50,864 nt of DNA. It comes from a virus. Within the stretch, counting starts at the first letter, position 1. Every line of letters starts with the position of its first letter. The stretch covers positions 1 through 50,864 of the IMG/VR virus record IMGVR_UViG_3300001593_000006. One strand, 5' to 3'. Below the pieces are notes generated by a model, which searched no databases, was not told the origin of the DNA, and was given only the letters and a program-made list of their open reading frames with translations. Positions 27,813 to 36,404 of the stretch are shown here, piece by piece. Position numbers and translations under genes: made by a program.

Positions 27813-28448
27813 GTGCCCGCCGTCGGCATCCTCATCCCTGCGATGCGCGCCCACAAGATCCCCGCGCTGATCGACAATATCGAAGCTGTCACCCCCGCCA
27901 AGCACAAGGTCTACTGGGCCGCCGCCCTAGACAGTGAGTGCGCTGGGGTCCTCAAAGCCCTCAAGCAGGAGGTCTTGCTTGACAAGGGAGGGTCCTGGCC
28001 GGTCAGGATCAATGCCCTCTACAAAATGAGCAAAGAGCCCTACGTCTTCCTCGGCGCCGACGACCTCCTGTACCACCCCGAGTGGTACGAGCGGGCCCTT
28101 GAGTGCATGGAGAGGGTCGAGAACTGCGGTGTCGTATCGGTCAACGACCTGAACAACCCCTACGGCACCTCATCGCTCATCTCACGGGAGTACATCAAGA
28201 CCTTCGGCGGGACGATGGACGGCAGCGGCCCGATCATCCACCCCGGCTACCACCACAACTGGTGCGACACCGAACTGCGTCAAACAGGTGAACACCGCGG
28301 GCGGTGGGTCTACTGCGAGCACTCCATCGTGGAACACATACACCACGACAATAAGAAGGCCCCTTACGACGAGGTGTACGCCCTCGGGGACAAGCACCTC
28401 GCGGAAGACGTTGAGTTGTTCTTCTCCCGCCACCCGCTGTGGGCGTGA
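27813..28448 (+). CDS. Glycosyltransferase (GT-A type)
   Basis: GTG 27813 with GGAGG at 27803-27807 is used; longer upstream frames overlap the previous gene. VGILIPAMRAHKIPALIDNI, KEPYVFLGADDLLYHPEWYERAL (DD metal site) and WCDTELRQTG follow the GT2 layout. 211 aa. Confidence 0.82.
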   Translation: MPAVGILIPAMRAHKIPALIDNIEAVTPAKHKVYWAAALDSECAGVLKALKQEVLLDKGGSWPVRINALYKMSKEPYVFLGADDLLYHPEWYERALECMERVENCGVVSVNDLNNPYGTSSLISREYIKTFGGTMDGSGPIIHPGYHHNWCDTELRQTGEHRGRWVYCEHSIVEHIHHDNKKAPYDEVYALGDKHLAEDVELFFSRHPLWA

Positions 28449-29062
28449 GTGTCCCCGCGTTCGTCATTGTCAGAGACAGGCTCACCGACCTCAAGGCCCT
28501 CGTTGAGTGGCTAGAGCGCGCAGGGCACGACCGGATCACCTTTTTAGACAACGACTCGACCTGGCCTCCGCTGCTCGAGTACCTCGAAAAGACCCCGCAC
28601 AAGGTCATCTACTTCGGGCAGAACATGGGCCCTCACGTCCTGTGGGACTGGGACGTGCCCGACGAGTACTTCATCTACACCGACCCTGACGTGGTACCCC
28701 ACGAGGACTGCCCCCTCGACGCGGTGGACCACCTCCGCTGGCTCTTGGACAACCATGACGTGCCCAAGGCTGGGCTGGGGCTGCACATCGACGACGTAGT
28801 GCCGACCCCGCAACTGCGATGGGAGTGGGAGCTCCACCATGAACACCGCTGGCGCGGGGATTGCTACGACTCACCCGTAGACACGACGTTCGCCCTGTAC
28901 CGCCCCAGCTCTCCGCGCTCGCTCATCGCAGTCCGTTCCGCCTTCCCGTATGAGGTGCGCCACATGCCCTGGTACCGCCGCAACGACCTGACGGAGGAAG
29001 ATGTCCACTACTTCTCTCGGGCGTCTGGTGCGTCAACCTGGAAGCCGCAGATAGGACGATGA
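28445..29062 (+). CDS. Glycosyltransferase-like protein
   Basis: GTG 28445 (GTGA). FVIVRDRLTDLKALVEWLER, ITFLDNDSTWPPLLEYLE and FIYTDPDVVPHEDCP (DxD) form a GT-A pattern. 205 aa. Differs enough from the other cassette members that it is not a recent duplicate. Confidence 0.78.
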   Translation: MSVPAFVIVRDRLTDLKALVEWLERAGHDRITFLDNDSTWPPLLEYLEKTPHKVIYFGQNMGPHVLWDWDVPDEYFIYTDPDVVPHEDCPLDAVDHLRWLLDNHDVPKAGLGLHIDDVVPTPQLRWEWELHHEHRWRGDCYDSPVDTTFALYRPSSPRSLIAVRSAFPYEVRHMPWYRRNDLTEEDVHYFSRASGASTWKPQIGR

Positions 29063-29913
29063 GGGCCCTAGTCACTGGGCACGCGGGGTTTGTGGGGAGG
29101 AACTTCGCCAAGAGGCTCATCTCCGATGGTTGGGAGGTCACAGGGGTTGACCTGCGACCAAGCGACACTGGGAGATCGGTGCAAGCCGACTGCCGGGACT
29201 TCTTCACCGTCAGCGACGGGTATGACCTCCTAGTTCACTGCGCCGCCGTCATAGGCAGCCGGCAGGAGCGCGACGAGAACCCGCTGCTCGTGTACGAAGA
29301 CCTCTCGATCGACCAGCAAGCCATCGCTTGGTGCCACGAGACGGGGACACCGCTGTTCTACTTCTCTTCCTCGGCTGCTTACCCGACAGATCTAACGGGC
29401 CCTTTCAAGGAGTGGGTCCTTGCGCCCGAGCACATCTGGGCACCGGACGCTGCCTATGGGTTCATCAAGCTCGTTGGGGAGCGCCAGTGCCGGGAGCTAC
29501 GGAAGCTTGGAGGGACCGTCTACATCGTTCGCCCCTTCTCTGGCTACGGTGCAGACCAGTCCTTGGACTACCCCTTCCCCTCGATCCTGAAGCGGGCCGT
29601 GGCTAAGGAAGATCCTCTGACCGTGTGGAGCGACGTCGAGCGCGATTTCATCCACATCGACGACGTAGTGAGCGCGTGCCTGACGATGGTCGACAAGGCC
29701 ATCTTCGGGCCGGTGAACATCGGCTCAGGTATCCCGACCAAGATGACCGAGCTCGCGCGGTTGGCGGCGCAAACGGTGGGTTACGACCCAGAGATCAGAG
29801 TGCTGGGCAAGTCGGTCGGCCCCGACCACCGCTTTGCCGACACGGCCAAGATGCAGGAGTTCTACGAACCAACGATCTCGCTCACTGAGGGCGTCCGAAT
29901 GAGTGTGGGATAA
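29059..29913 (+). CDS. NAD-dependent sugar-nucleotide epimerase
   Basis: ATG 29059 (ATGA). VTGHAGFVGRNFAKRL (Rossmann), LVHCAAVIGS, YFSSSAAY (catalytic Ser), YGFIKLVGE (catalytic Tyr and Lys) and RDFIHIDDVV are all present, a complete extended-SDR active site. 284 aa. Likely supplies the activated sugar for the cassette. It ends 10 bases before the XkdF-like gene. Confidence 0.9.
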   Translation: MRALVTGHAGFVGRNFAKRLISDGWEVTGVDLRPSDTGRSVQADCRDFFTVSDGYDLLVHCAAVIGSRQERDENPLLVYEDLSIDQQAIAWCHETGTPLFYFSSSAAYPTDLTGPFKEWVLAPEHIWAPDAAYGFIKLVGERQCRELRKLGGTVYIVRPFSGYGADQSLDYPFPSILKRAVAKEDPLTVWSDVERDFIHIDDVVSACLTMVDKAIFGPVNIGSGIPTKMTELARLAAQTVGYDPEIRVLGKSVGPDHRFADTAKMQEFYEPTISLTEGVRMSVG

Positions 29914-29923
29914 GGAGGGACCT

Positions 29924-30538
29924 ATGTGCGTCACTTGCGGTTGTGGGTCCCCCTTTGACGGGAACGGGGACGGGCGGAACATCACCATGGGCCGGCTCTT
30001 GTCGGCTGCCGACGCGGCTGGGATACCCATCGAACAGGCGGCTAAGAACGTCATGGCCACGGTCCTGATGCGCGTCAACAAGGAAGCTGGCACTGACCTC
30101 GCTGCCTGTCGCGTTGTCAAGGCGTCCGAGGAACGCCGCTACACCTTGGGTGTGGCTTATCCCGCCATGAAGGCCGACGTTTCCCGTGCCGCGGACGGCA
30201 AGAGGGACTTCGTTTCCCCCGAGGTGCTTGAAAAGACCGCTTGGAGTTGGATGGCCAAGCATCGCGACATCAACCTGTTCCACCGCAGTGACGAAGCCTC
30301 GACCGGTCATGGGACTGTCGTTGAGAGCTACATCTACCGTGGGCCGGACTGGGTACAAGACAGTCCCGTTGACGGCAAGCCCTACGTTGTCAAGGCGGGG
30401 GACTGGTGTCTGGCGTGTGTTTGGGATGAGTTCGGCTGGGCGCTTGTGAAAGCTGGCCTAGTCAATGGCTGGTCCCCTGAGGGCACTGCCCGTCGCTCCA
30501 TTCCAAGTCCCGAGCGGCTAGCGCTTCTAAGGAGCTGA
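29924..30538 (+). CDS. XkdF-like capsid maturation protease
   Basis: ATG 29924 has AGGAGG at 29913-29918. The core (RYTLGVAYPAMKAD, AADGKRDFVSPEVLEKTAWSWM, INLFHR, VVESYIYRGPDW, AGDWCLACVWDEFGWALVKAGLVNGWSPEG) matches the putative phage serine protease family XkdF. The N-terminus MCVTCGCGSPF is Cys-rich and may bind metal. Position before scaffold and capsid genes fits a prohead protease. Confidence 0.85.
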   Translation: MCVTCGCGSPFDGNGDGRNITMGRLLSAADAAGIPIEQAAKNVMATVLMRVNKEAGTDLAACRVVKASEERRYTLGVAYPAMKADVSRAADGKRDFVSPEVLEKTAWSWMAKHRDINLFHRSDEASTGHGTVVESYIYRGPDWVQDSPVDGKPYVVKAGDWCLACVWDEFGWALVKAGLVNGWSPEGTARRSIPSPERLALLRS

Positions 30539-30539
30539 T

Positions 30540-32318
30540 ATGGAAACTGCAATCACCGAACTGGAAGAGCTAGGGGCCGAGAAGGTCAGTGGAGTGGGGA
30601 GCCCTGCCAATGGCACGCCCTGGCTCCTGCTCAAGTCCACCGACGTCGAGGCCGACCCGAACTCGCCGCACACGTCATCCCCTGAGGCTGATGCTCAGGA
30701 AGCGGAGATGACCAAAGCGGAGGCCGATGAGATCGAGGCTCTGCTCACCAAGGCCGAGAGCGCTGGCTTCTGCTACGTGGACGACTGCGAAGTATGCAAG
30801 GACCACTTCGGCCCACTCCACGACGAACTGCTCAAGCGCAAGCTGAGGATGAAGGACCGTCGAGCGCTACCCAAGGGCGACTTCGCCGTGCCCGCCAAGG
30901 CACCTGCGAGCGGCAGCTACCCGATCAACGACGAGAGCCATGCTCGCAACGCCCTGTCTCGAGCCTCTGGTAAGCCCGTAGAGGCTCAGGTGCGCGCCGC
31001 GGTCCACCGGAAGTACCCGAACATCGGTGCCGAGAAGGAGCGCCTTGAGAAGTCCCCTGGCGTGCCTGACGAGTCGGTCCAGGCGCCCAAGGAGAAGGGC
31101 CACCTCGCCACAGGGCAGTCCGGTCTCGCTGGCCCTGTCACTGCGGGCCATGTCCGACCCGACAACAGCCCGTCTTATGAGGTCGGTGGCAAGACCCCCT
31201 ACATCATCCCCGACGAGGCCAAGGTGACGAACAACCCTCCCTTTGAGCGCCGCCCCCGTCAGGAAGCAATGCCTCAGGGTTCCGAGGACATGGGCAAGGA
31301 GTCTTGGGAGATCGAGGTCGTGGACAAGCAGAACTGGGTCAGTCTCGACAACAACCCCGCTATGGCCTCTGAGATGCCCCAGGAGCCTTCGGTCCAGTCT
31401 GCTAACGCAACAGTGCTCGACCGGATCGTCTGCGCCTACGTGGCCCTCAAAGAGGCAATGGCGGCACAGAAGGCTGACCCCGACGGGATGACCGATCCCC
31501 TCGATGCTCAGGTGTGGGCGCACCTCGAAGACGTGTGCGCCACTCTGAAGAACGCTCTCATTGACCAAGCCCTGGACAGCGTTGGCATAGACGCCGCTCT
31601 GCTCAAGGCCGAGAACCTCCTCACCAAACTTGGTGGGGCCGACACAACCGCCGGCAACGGCGCCCGAACCTCCGAGGAGGAGAACATTATGACCACCGTC
31701 ACCAAGGAGGATCTCACCGCACTTGTAAGTGAGACCGCTGGTGCTGCTGCTGTCGCGGCTGTCAAAGAAGCGCTGAAGGCTGAGCGCAAGGCCGAAAAGG
31801 CCAAGATGAAGGGCAAGATGAAGGGCAAGAAGCCGCCTTTCATGCCAGCCGAGAAGAATGCCAACAACGGCGGGGATATTACCCGTGAGCAGGAAGAGGC
31901 TGGCGTCAAGGGCGAGAACAAGGCCAACGATGTGAACTCAGTTGGTGGCCCAGTCGACAGCCAATATGTCAACAAGGAAAAGACAGGTAAGAAAGACAAG
32001 GCGATCAAGCAGCTCGTGGAGGCCCAGGCCGCAGAACTCGGCGAGGTCAAAGGGTTGCTTGAGAAGATGTCGAAGCGTCCCCGTTCTGGGGGCCCGTTCC
32101 TCGGAGTAGCCGCTAGCGGGGCCTTCCCGGCCGCCGAAGGGCGACACAGCGAGAGCGTGGCCAAGAGTGCAGAGGATGCCGAACTCGAGCCTCTCCTGAA
32201 GGAGATCGAGCAGATGGGAGGCAAGCCGGGGTGGGACAACGCCCAGCGGTACGCCGACCTTCAACAGCAAGCCACCCTTATTCGGCTTCGCAACGCTCGT
32301 CTCAACAGCCTGCTCTGA
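30540..32318 (+). CDS. Capsid scaffold-type protein (592 aa)
   Basis: ATG 30540 after AAGGAGCTGAT. Residues of about 120-165 hold INDESHARNALSRASG and VRAAVHRKYPNIG, a segment common in phage prohead/scaffold proteins. Residues after about 380 are Lys/Ala/Glu-rich coiled coil (KEALKAERKAEKAKMKGKMKGKK), and the last 70 residues are helical. It sits directly before the capsid gene. A strong internal ribosome-binding site and ATG at 31689 suggest a shorter form, as in lambda C/Nu3. Confidence 0.75.
   Translation: METAITELEELGAEKVSGVGSPANGTPWLLLKSTDVEADPNSPHTSSPEADAQEAEMTKAEADEIEALLTKAESAGFCYVDDCEVCKDHFGPLHDELLKRKLRMKDRRALPKGDFAVPAKAPASGSYPINDESHARNALSRASGKPVEAQVRAAVHRKYPNIGAEKERLEKSPGVPDESVQAPKEKGHLATGQSGLAGPVTAGHVRPDNSPSYEVGGKTPYIIPDEAKVTNNPPFERRPRQEAMPQGSEDMGKESWEIEVVDKQNWVSLDNNPAMASEMPQEPSVQSANATVLDRIVCAYVALKEAMAAQKADPDGMTDPLDAQVWAHLEDVCATLKNALIDQALDSVGIDAALLKAENLLTKLGGADTTAGNGARTSEEENIMTTVTKEDLTALVSETAGAAAVAAVKEALKAERKAEKAKMKGKMKGKKPPFMPAEKNANNGGDITREQEEAGVKGENKANDVNSVGGPVDSQYVNKEKTGKKDKAIKQLVEAQAAELGEVKGLLEKMSKRPRSGGPFLGVAASGAFPAAEGRHSESVAKSAEDAELEPLLKEIEQMGGKPGWDNAQRYADLQQQATLIRLRNARLNSLL
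31689..32318 (+). CDS. Nested in-frame scaffold product (209 aa)
   Basis: ATG 31689 is in frame with the long ORF and follows GAGGAGGAGAACATT, one of the best ribosome-binding sites in the window. The product would be the coiled-coil half alone, starting MTTVTKEDLTALVSETAGAA. This is inferred from sequence and the lambda Nu3 precedent. Confidence 0.6.
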   Translation: MTTVTKEDLTALVSETAGAAAVAAVKEALKAERKAEKAKMKGKMKGKKPPFMPAEKNANNGGDITREQEEAGVKGENKANDVNSVGGPVDSQYVNKEKTGKKDKAIKQLVEAQAAELGEVKGLLEKMSKRPRSGGPFLGVAASGAFPAAEGRHSESVAKSAEDAELEPLLKEIEQMGGKPGWDNAQRYADLQQQATLIRLRNARLNSLL

Positions 32319-32385
32319 TCCGTCCCATAAATCAGCACCAACGCGACCGGCTTAGGTCGTCGCGCCCCAGAACGAAGGAGAACCA

Positions 32386-33885
32386 ATGCCTCCCGGTGCA
32401 ACTGCCGACATCGAACTCCTAACTAAGGAGACGATGGAAATCTTCAAGAAGGCCCAGACCACGGGCCTTTACGCCTCTACGGGTATCCAGGGCGTAGACC
32501 TCTCAGGGCTTGTCAGCCTTGTCCCGGTCAACGTGCCGGCCCGTAATAACACGAGCGCCTTCCCTCGCGTCATTGCTGGCGAAGGCTCCCAGACTGCCAC
32601 TTGGCGGTCGCTGCTCAACGTCAACAGCTCGCAGACCGACGCCGCGGTAGGCATCGACTACGCAGGCTCGCTGACGATCCTCGACGAGCAGGACTGCTTC
32701 GCGACCTACAAGGTCCTCGCGAAGGCCAACCGCGTCACCCTTGACGCTGTGGCGTTCGCCCGGAACTACGCCGATGCTCTTGCCGTTGCCGAGCTCCAGA
32801 CGCTGAACCAACTGTTCATCGCCCAGGATCTCTACATCATCAACGGGCAGAACTGGGCGCTCGGTACCCCGGCTGGCCCTCTCACTCTGACCCCGGCAGC
32901 CACAGGCGGTTCGATCGCCTCGGGCACCGTCGTTTACGTGTCGGTCGCAGCGAAGTCCGGTGCCAACTACTTCGTCAACAACGGCAACTCGCCGGCTCTG
33001 ACGGGGCACACCACGGTTGGTACGACGAGTTCCACCAATACCCTCACGGCCTCCATCCCGGCAGTCAAGGGCGCGGTGGCCTACGACTGGTATGTCGGGA
33101 CTTCCGCGGCGCAGTACTACTACACGACCACGACCGTCGCCCAGGCGACCTTCACGAGCGTGTATACCGCTGCCCAAGCCCCCCCGACGACCCTGCCGTT
33201 GTTCACCACTCTGGCGAACCCTCCGTCGACGGCCCCCACGGCCGACACGAGCTACAACGCGGCCAACTGGTACAACGGGATCATCGCCTCCACCTTGGGC
33301 GACTACGGCTCACTCGGGCCCGTAACGCCTGGGACTGGAACGGCCACAGGGGCCATCTTCATCGACAATGGTGGCAATGCCCCGAACCTCTCGGGCGGCG
33401 GCATCGACATCTTGGACACCATCAACGACAAGATCTGGGCGAGCGTCCAGCTCTCGCCGACGGCCTACATGATGAACTCGCTCCAGGGCGACGAAATCTC
33501 CAAGGCCATCTTGGCGTCGAGCTCCGCGACCACGTTCCTGCCTCCCACGGATGCCGACGCTAGGACGAACCTGGCGGGCGGCGGCTACATCGGGCGGTAC
33601 ATCAACCGTGCTGCGGGAGGTGTTCCCGTCGCGATCGAGATCCACCCGAGGATGGCACCGGGGACGATCTTCGCAAGGTGCGACCGGGTGCCGTTCCCGG
33701 GGAGCAATATCGGGAGCGTGTTTGAGGTCAGGGCGCAATACGACACAATGCGCTTTGACTACTCTGCCAACATGACCCAGAACAGCCTCGGCGGCGGCCC
33801 CAGGTACGATTTTGAGATCAGAAGCAACGAAGTGCTGGTCAACCGTGCCCCGGTGGCCCAGGCCGTCGCCTGCAACATCGCCTAA
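32386..33885 (+). CDS. Major capsid protein, HK97 fold with an Ig-like insert
   Basis: ATG 32386 after gaaggagaacca. The flanks have HK97-type character: FPRVIAGEGSQTATWRSLLN, SAYMM-like VQLSPTAYMMNSLQG, and the C-terminal VFEVRAQYDTMRFDYSANM. Residues of about 160-265 look like an inserted beta-sandwich (GTVVYVSVAAKSG, AVAYDWYVGTSAAQYYYT) as in Ig/Fn3-decorated capsids. 499 aa. Placement after the scaffold gene and abundant-protein codon use support it. Confidence 0.88.
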   Translation: MPPGATADIELLTKETMEIFKKAQTTGLYASTGIQGVDLSGLVSLVPVNVPARNNTSAFPRVIAGEGSQTATWRSLLNVNSSQTDAAVGIDYAGSLTILDEQDCFATYKVLAKANRVTLDAVAFARNYADALAVAELQTLNQLFIAQDLYIINGQNWALGTPAGPLTLTPAATGGSIASGTVVYVSVAAKSGANYFVNNGNSPALTGHTTVGTTSSTNTLTASIPAVKGAVAYDWYVGTSAAQYYYTTTTVAQATFTSVYTAAQAPPTTLPLFTTLANPPSTAPTADTSYNAANWYNGIIASTLGDYGSLGPVTPGTGTATGAIFIDNGGNAPNLSGGGIDILDTINDKIWASVQLSPTAYMMNSLQGDEISKAILASSSATTFLPPTDADARTNLAGGGYIGRYINRAAGGVPVAIEIHPRMAPGTIFARCDRVPFPGSNIGSVFEVRAQYDTMRFDYSANMTQNSLGGGPRYDFEIRSNEVLVNRAPVAQAVACNIA

Positions 33886-33891
33886 TCGCAC

Positions 33892-33918
33892 TTGCGAAGT
33901 CGGTGATACTGTTATAAA
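33892..33918 (+). promoter_or_regulatory. Promoter of the HNH gene
   Basis: TTGCGA (33892-33897), 15 bases, TATAAA (33913-33918) with a TG one base before it (extended -10). The ATG at 33928 is nine bases on, so the leader would be almost absent. This is a local A/T-rich patch. Confidence 0.5.
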
Positions 33919-33927
33919 CTCTGGTAC

Positions 33928-34734
33928 ATGAAGACATGTGCCGAGTGCCACACTCCCAAACCGCTTGATGATTTCAAGCGTCACGCAGCCTCACCCGACG
34001 GCCACACCTACATCTGCAAGGACTGTTTGCGTGGCCGTCGGGAGTCGCTGTCCCACCTCACCCCAGAAGAACGCCGACAGCGGCGCAGCGAGACCTTCAA
34101 GAAGCGTTATGCGTCCGACCCGGAGTTTCGGGACAGGCTTAGGGGCCATCGGCGTAAGTCCAACTATGGTGTGCCGCCCGAGGTCTACCAGGCCCTCCTA
34201 GACCGGCAGGGCGGGGACTGTGCCATTTGCCACCAGCCAACTGAGAACGGATTCGGCCAGCGTGGTTTTCATCTTGACCACGACCATGAGACCGGGCAGA
34301 TCCGAGGTCTTCTGTGTCTCGGTTGCAACACGGGGCTAGGAGGGTTCGCCGACGATCCCGTCCGACTCCGCTCAGCCATCCGCTATCTGGCAGCCGTCCG
34401 TGAGCCGTTGGTGGTTAAACGAGCGTCTCCTAAAGTCCGTGCCCAATGCGGCACTGTTAGCGGCTACATGCGTCATCGTCGGCTGAACGAAGAGAAGTGT
34501 GACGCGTGCCGAGAAGCCTGGTCTAAGTACAACTCCAGCAAGGCATGGGAACGTCGCAAAGCCCCTGAGGACCTAAAGCGCCGTAAGGTAGCCGTGTGCG
34601 GGACGAGCAGCGGCTATACGGCCCATTTCAACCGAGGCGAGCCGGTGTGTGACGCTTGCCGCGCAGCCCGTGCCGTCTATCAGAAAGATCGCAAGGCAAA
34701 GAAGCAGCCTCTCCCCAGCCCCTCCGTTCCCTAG
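33928..34734 (+). CDS. HNH endonuclease VII-like protein with C-terminal zinc repeats
   Basis: Residues 1-40: CAECHTPKPLDDFKRH and YICKDCLRGRR, a zinc domain usual for such proteins. Residues of about 90-140: YQALLDRQGGDCAICHQPT, HLDHDHETGQIRGLLCLGCNTGLGGFADDP, the endonuclease VII/HNH core with the catalytic H-D-H. Residues of about 170-260 hold two copies of a CGT-SGY...C-DAC-A module. It lies between capsid and head-completion genes, and such free-standing HNH genes are often mobile. Confidence 0.9.
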   Translation: MKTCAECHTPKPLDDFKRHAASPDGHTYICKDCLRGRRESLSHLTPEERRQRRSETFKKRYASDPEFRDRLRGHRRKSNYGVPPEVYQALLDRQGGDCAICHQPTENGFGQRGFHLDHDHETGQIRGLLCLGCNTGLGGFADDPVRLRSAIRYLAAVREPLVVKRASPKVRAQCGTVSGYMRHRRLNEEKCDACREAWSKYNSSKAWERRKAPEDLKRRKVAVCGTSSGYTAHFNRGEPVCDACRAARAVYQKDRKAKKQPLPSPSVP

Positions 34735-34770
34735 GTGCGCTGGGGGGAGGCCCAAACAAAGGGAACGAAC

Positions 34771-35067
34771 ATGCAGATTTACCACGTCGAAGAAAAACCC
34801 CACAACCGCTTCGTCCTAGACCCTGACCTCGGCCAGGTCATGCGCCGAGAGATGGTGATGAAAGCCTCCTCCGTCGAAAAGATCGACCGCGGCGGCAAGG
34901 TCTTCGAGCTTCTGCCCGACGGCACCTTTGACGTCGATCAGGAGACCGCCCGCTACCTGCTCTCCCGCCCCGGTTGGCACGAGGGCGACAACCCCTTCTA
35001 CGCCGACGTTGAGATCGAGCCCGCGCGCCCCCCCAAGCTGTCAAAGGCCGGCGCACGCGCGTCGTAA
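34771..35067 (+). CDS. Hypothetical head-region protein (98 aa)
   Basis: ATG 34771 with the aaagggaacgaac leader, identical to that at 4952-4964. The product (starting MQIYHVEEKPHNRFVLDPDL, with the segment ETARYLLSRPGWHEGDNPF) resembles small proteins found after capsid genes in actinophages. Role unknown; capsid decoration or connector assembly is possible. Confidence 0.65.
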   Translation: MQIYHVEEKPHNRFVLDPDLGQVMRREMVMKASSVEKIDRGGKVFELLPDGTFDVDQETARYLLSRPGWHEGDNPFYADVEIEPARPPKLSKAGARAS

Positions 35068-35075
35068 CCTGAGCC

Positions 35076-35525
35076 ATGTCCCTCGAAAAACGATTGGAGA
35101 AAGTAATGACCGCTCTTGACGACCTCAACCAGGCAGTGGCCGCCGTCAGCACGACCACCTCGTCCCTCAGCACCGCCGTAGCTGGGCTCATCGCCGAACT
35201 GCTTCAAAGCGGCGGCACCTCAGCCGAGATCGAAGCAGCCACGGCCCAGGTCCAAGGGGTCAACACGACCCTGACCAACCTGCTCGGCACCATCCCCCCT
35301 CCTCCCTCAAGCCCTCAAGCCTTCGACCCGGCGAGCAACCTGGCTCTCTACAGCTACCTCGGGGCCCCTCCCGTCCCATCGGACTGGACGGCCGTCACCG
35401 ATGTCACCGGTACAGGCGGCGAGACCCTCTACACCTTCTCGGGCGACACCGCAGGCGCGGCTCCGACTGGAGCACAAGCTGGCGTGTGGGTGCCCTACAC
35501 GGGCGCTCTCACCACCGTCGCCTAG
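35076..35525 (+). CDS. Hypothetical virion-region protein with coiled coil (149 aa)
   Basis: ATG 35076 gives MSLEKRLEKVMTALDDLNQAV, a typical heptad start. ATG 35106 has the better ribosome-binding site (ggagaaagta), so a version ten residues shorter is possible. An N-terminal coiled coil, a Pro-rich hinge (TIPPPPSSPQAF) and a small C-terminal beta domain suggest a trimeric fibre-like or head-decoration protein. Confidence 0.6.
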   Translation: MSLEKRLEKVMTALDDLNQAVAAVSTTTSSLSTAVAGLIAELLQSGGTSAEIEAATAQVQGVNTTLTNLLGTIPPPPSSPQAFDPASNLALYSYLGAPPVPSDWTAVTDVTGTGGETLYTFSGDTAGAAPTGAQAGVWVPYTGALTTVA

Positions 35526-36059
35526 TTGAGGGTTGTCGTACCGTTCGTCGACCTTCACCCCAAGACTCGGGAGTCGGTAGCCCTCTACGCCCCCACCGCC
35601 GAGCTCATAGAACTCTCTCGGGCCGACGACGCCTACTACAAGGTGCTCGCCGGCCTGTGGGAGGGGGGCGACACTTTCTTGGTGATCGAACAGGACAATG
35701 AGGTCCATGCGACCGTAGTACCCGAGTCCGAGGCCTGTCCTGAACCCTGGTGTGTATGGCCATACCCCGGCCCCGCTGGTGCCACTGGAGACTGTCTCAC
35801 CTACTACTCCCTCGGCTGTACGAAGTTCTCCGCTGACCTGTTAGCCAAGGCCCCTACGTTGATGGCCGACCTTCCCTCCCACGACTGGCGAAGGCTGGAC
35901 GCCCTAATGCTCCCCCTGCTCCGCGAAGCCGTCGGAGAACCCCACTGGCACATCCCCCCGGTCAACCATCACCATGTGCGACCATGGGTGCTGCAACGCC
36001 GCTGCGACTGCGGTGGCATCCTTGAAGAAGGGACGACATCATGCCTTTCCCCCTGTTGA
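35526..36059 (+). CDS. Putative glycosyltransferase, copy A (177 aa)
   Basis: TTG 35526 starts directly after the previous stop. FLVIEQDNEVHATVVP, ACPEPWCVWPYPG, SLGCTKFSADLLA and DWRRLDALMLP align one-to-one with the protein at 37035-37526, so they are paralogues. The E-D/Q-D metal-like site and length suggest a small GT-A enzyme like those near structural genes of some mycobacteriophages. The C-terminus ends in a Cys-rich RRCDCGG tail. Confidence 0.6.
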   Translation: MRVVVPFVDLHPKTRESVALYAPTAELIELSRADDAYYKVLAGLWEGGDTFLVIEQDNEVHATVVPESEACPEPWCVWPYPGPAGATGDCLTYYSLGCTKFSADLLAKAPTLMADLPSHDWRRLDALMLPLLREAVGEPHWHIPPVNHHHVRPWVLQRRCDCGGILEEGTTSCLSPC

Positions 36060-36241
36060 AAATCGATGGGTCCTCTCCGGACGCCTTCATTTACCTTGAC
36101 GGAGTTCCACAGACCCATTTCACGTCCCTTCACCTTGAGCTTCTGCCTTCGATAGCTGGCGAGCCCCGCGGAAAGGTGACGGCTACCTTCCTGGCACGAG
36201 TTGACGTGACCGACCTACCAGTTGTCGTACAGGAGGCCTAG
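36041..36241 (+). CDS. Hypothetical protein (66 aa)
   Basis: ATG 36041 with gaagaagggacgacatc before it; overlaps the previous gene by 19 bases. The product, starting MPFPLLKIDGSSPDAFIYLD, has a small beta-rich pattern. No family recognised. Confidence 0.55.
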   Translation: MPFPLLKIDGSSPDAFIYLDGVPQTHFTSLHLELLPSIAGEPRGKVTATFLARVDVTDLPVVVQEA

Positions 36242-36265
36242 CCGCGCGCCACAGAGGCGCTGTGA

Positions 36266-36293
36266 TTGCGGGGAGTGTTGCCCTAGCTATAGT
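36266..36293 (+). promoter_or_regulatory. Possible internal promoter
   Basis: TTGCGG (36266-36271), 16 bases, TATAGT (36288-36293) in the 163-base gap before 36405. Plausible but only one box is strong. Confidence 0.4.
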
Positions 36294-36404
36294 GGGGGTC
36301 GTCGGTTAGATCCCGCCGAGGGTGCCATGGTGCGCAGGGAGATCCTGCGACAGGGTTTGATAATGTCCCGTCATGAAACAGCACCCCTCGACTTAGGAGG
36401 CTTG

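Noticed and set aside
36261-36330. Possible degenerate tRNA (ggttagatcc T-loop-like segment)
   Set aside because: No anticodon arm or acceptor stem could be drawn.
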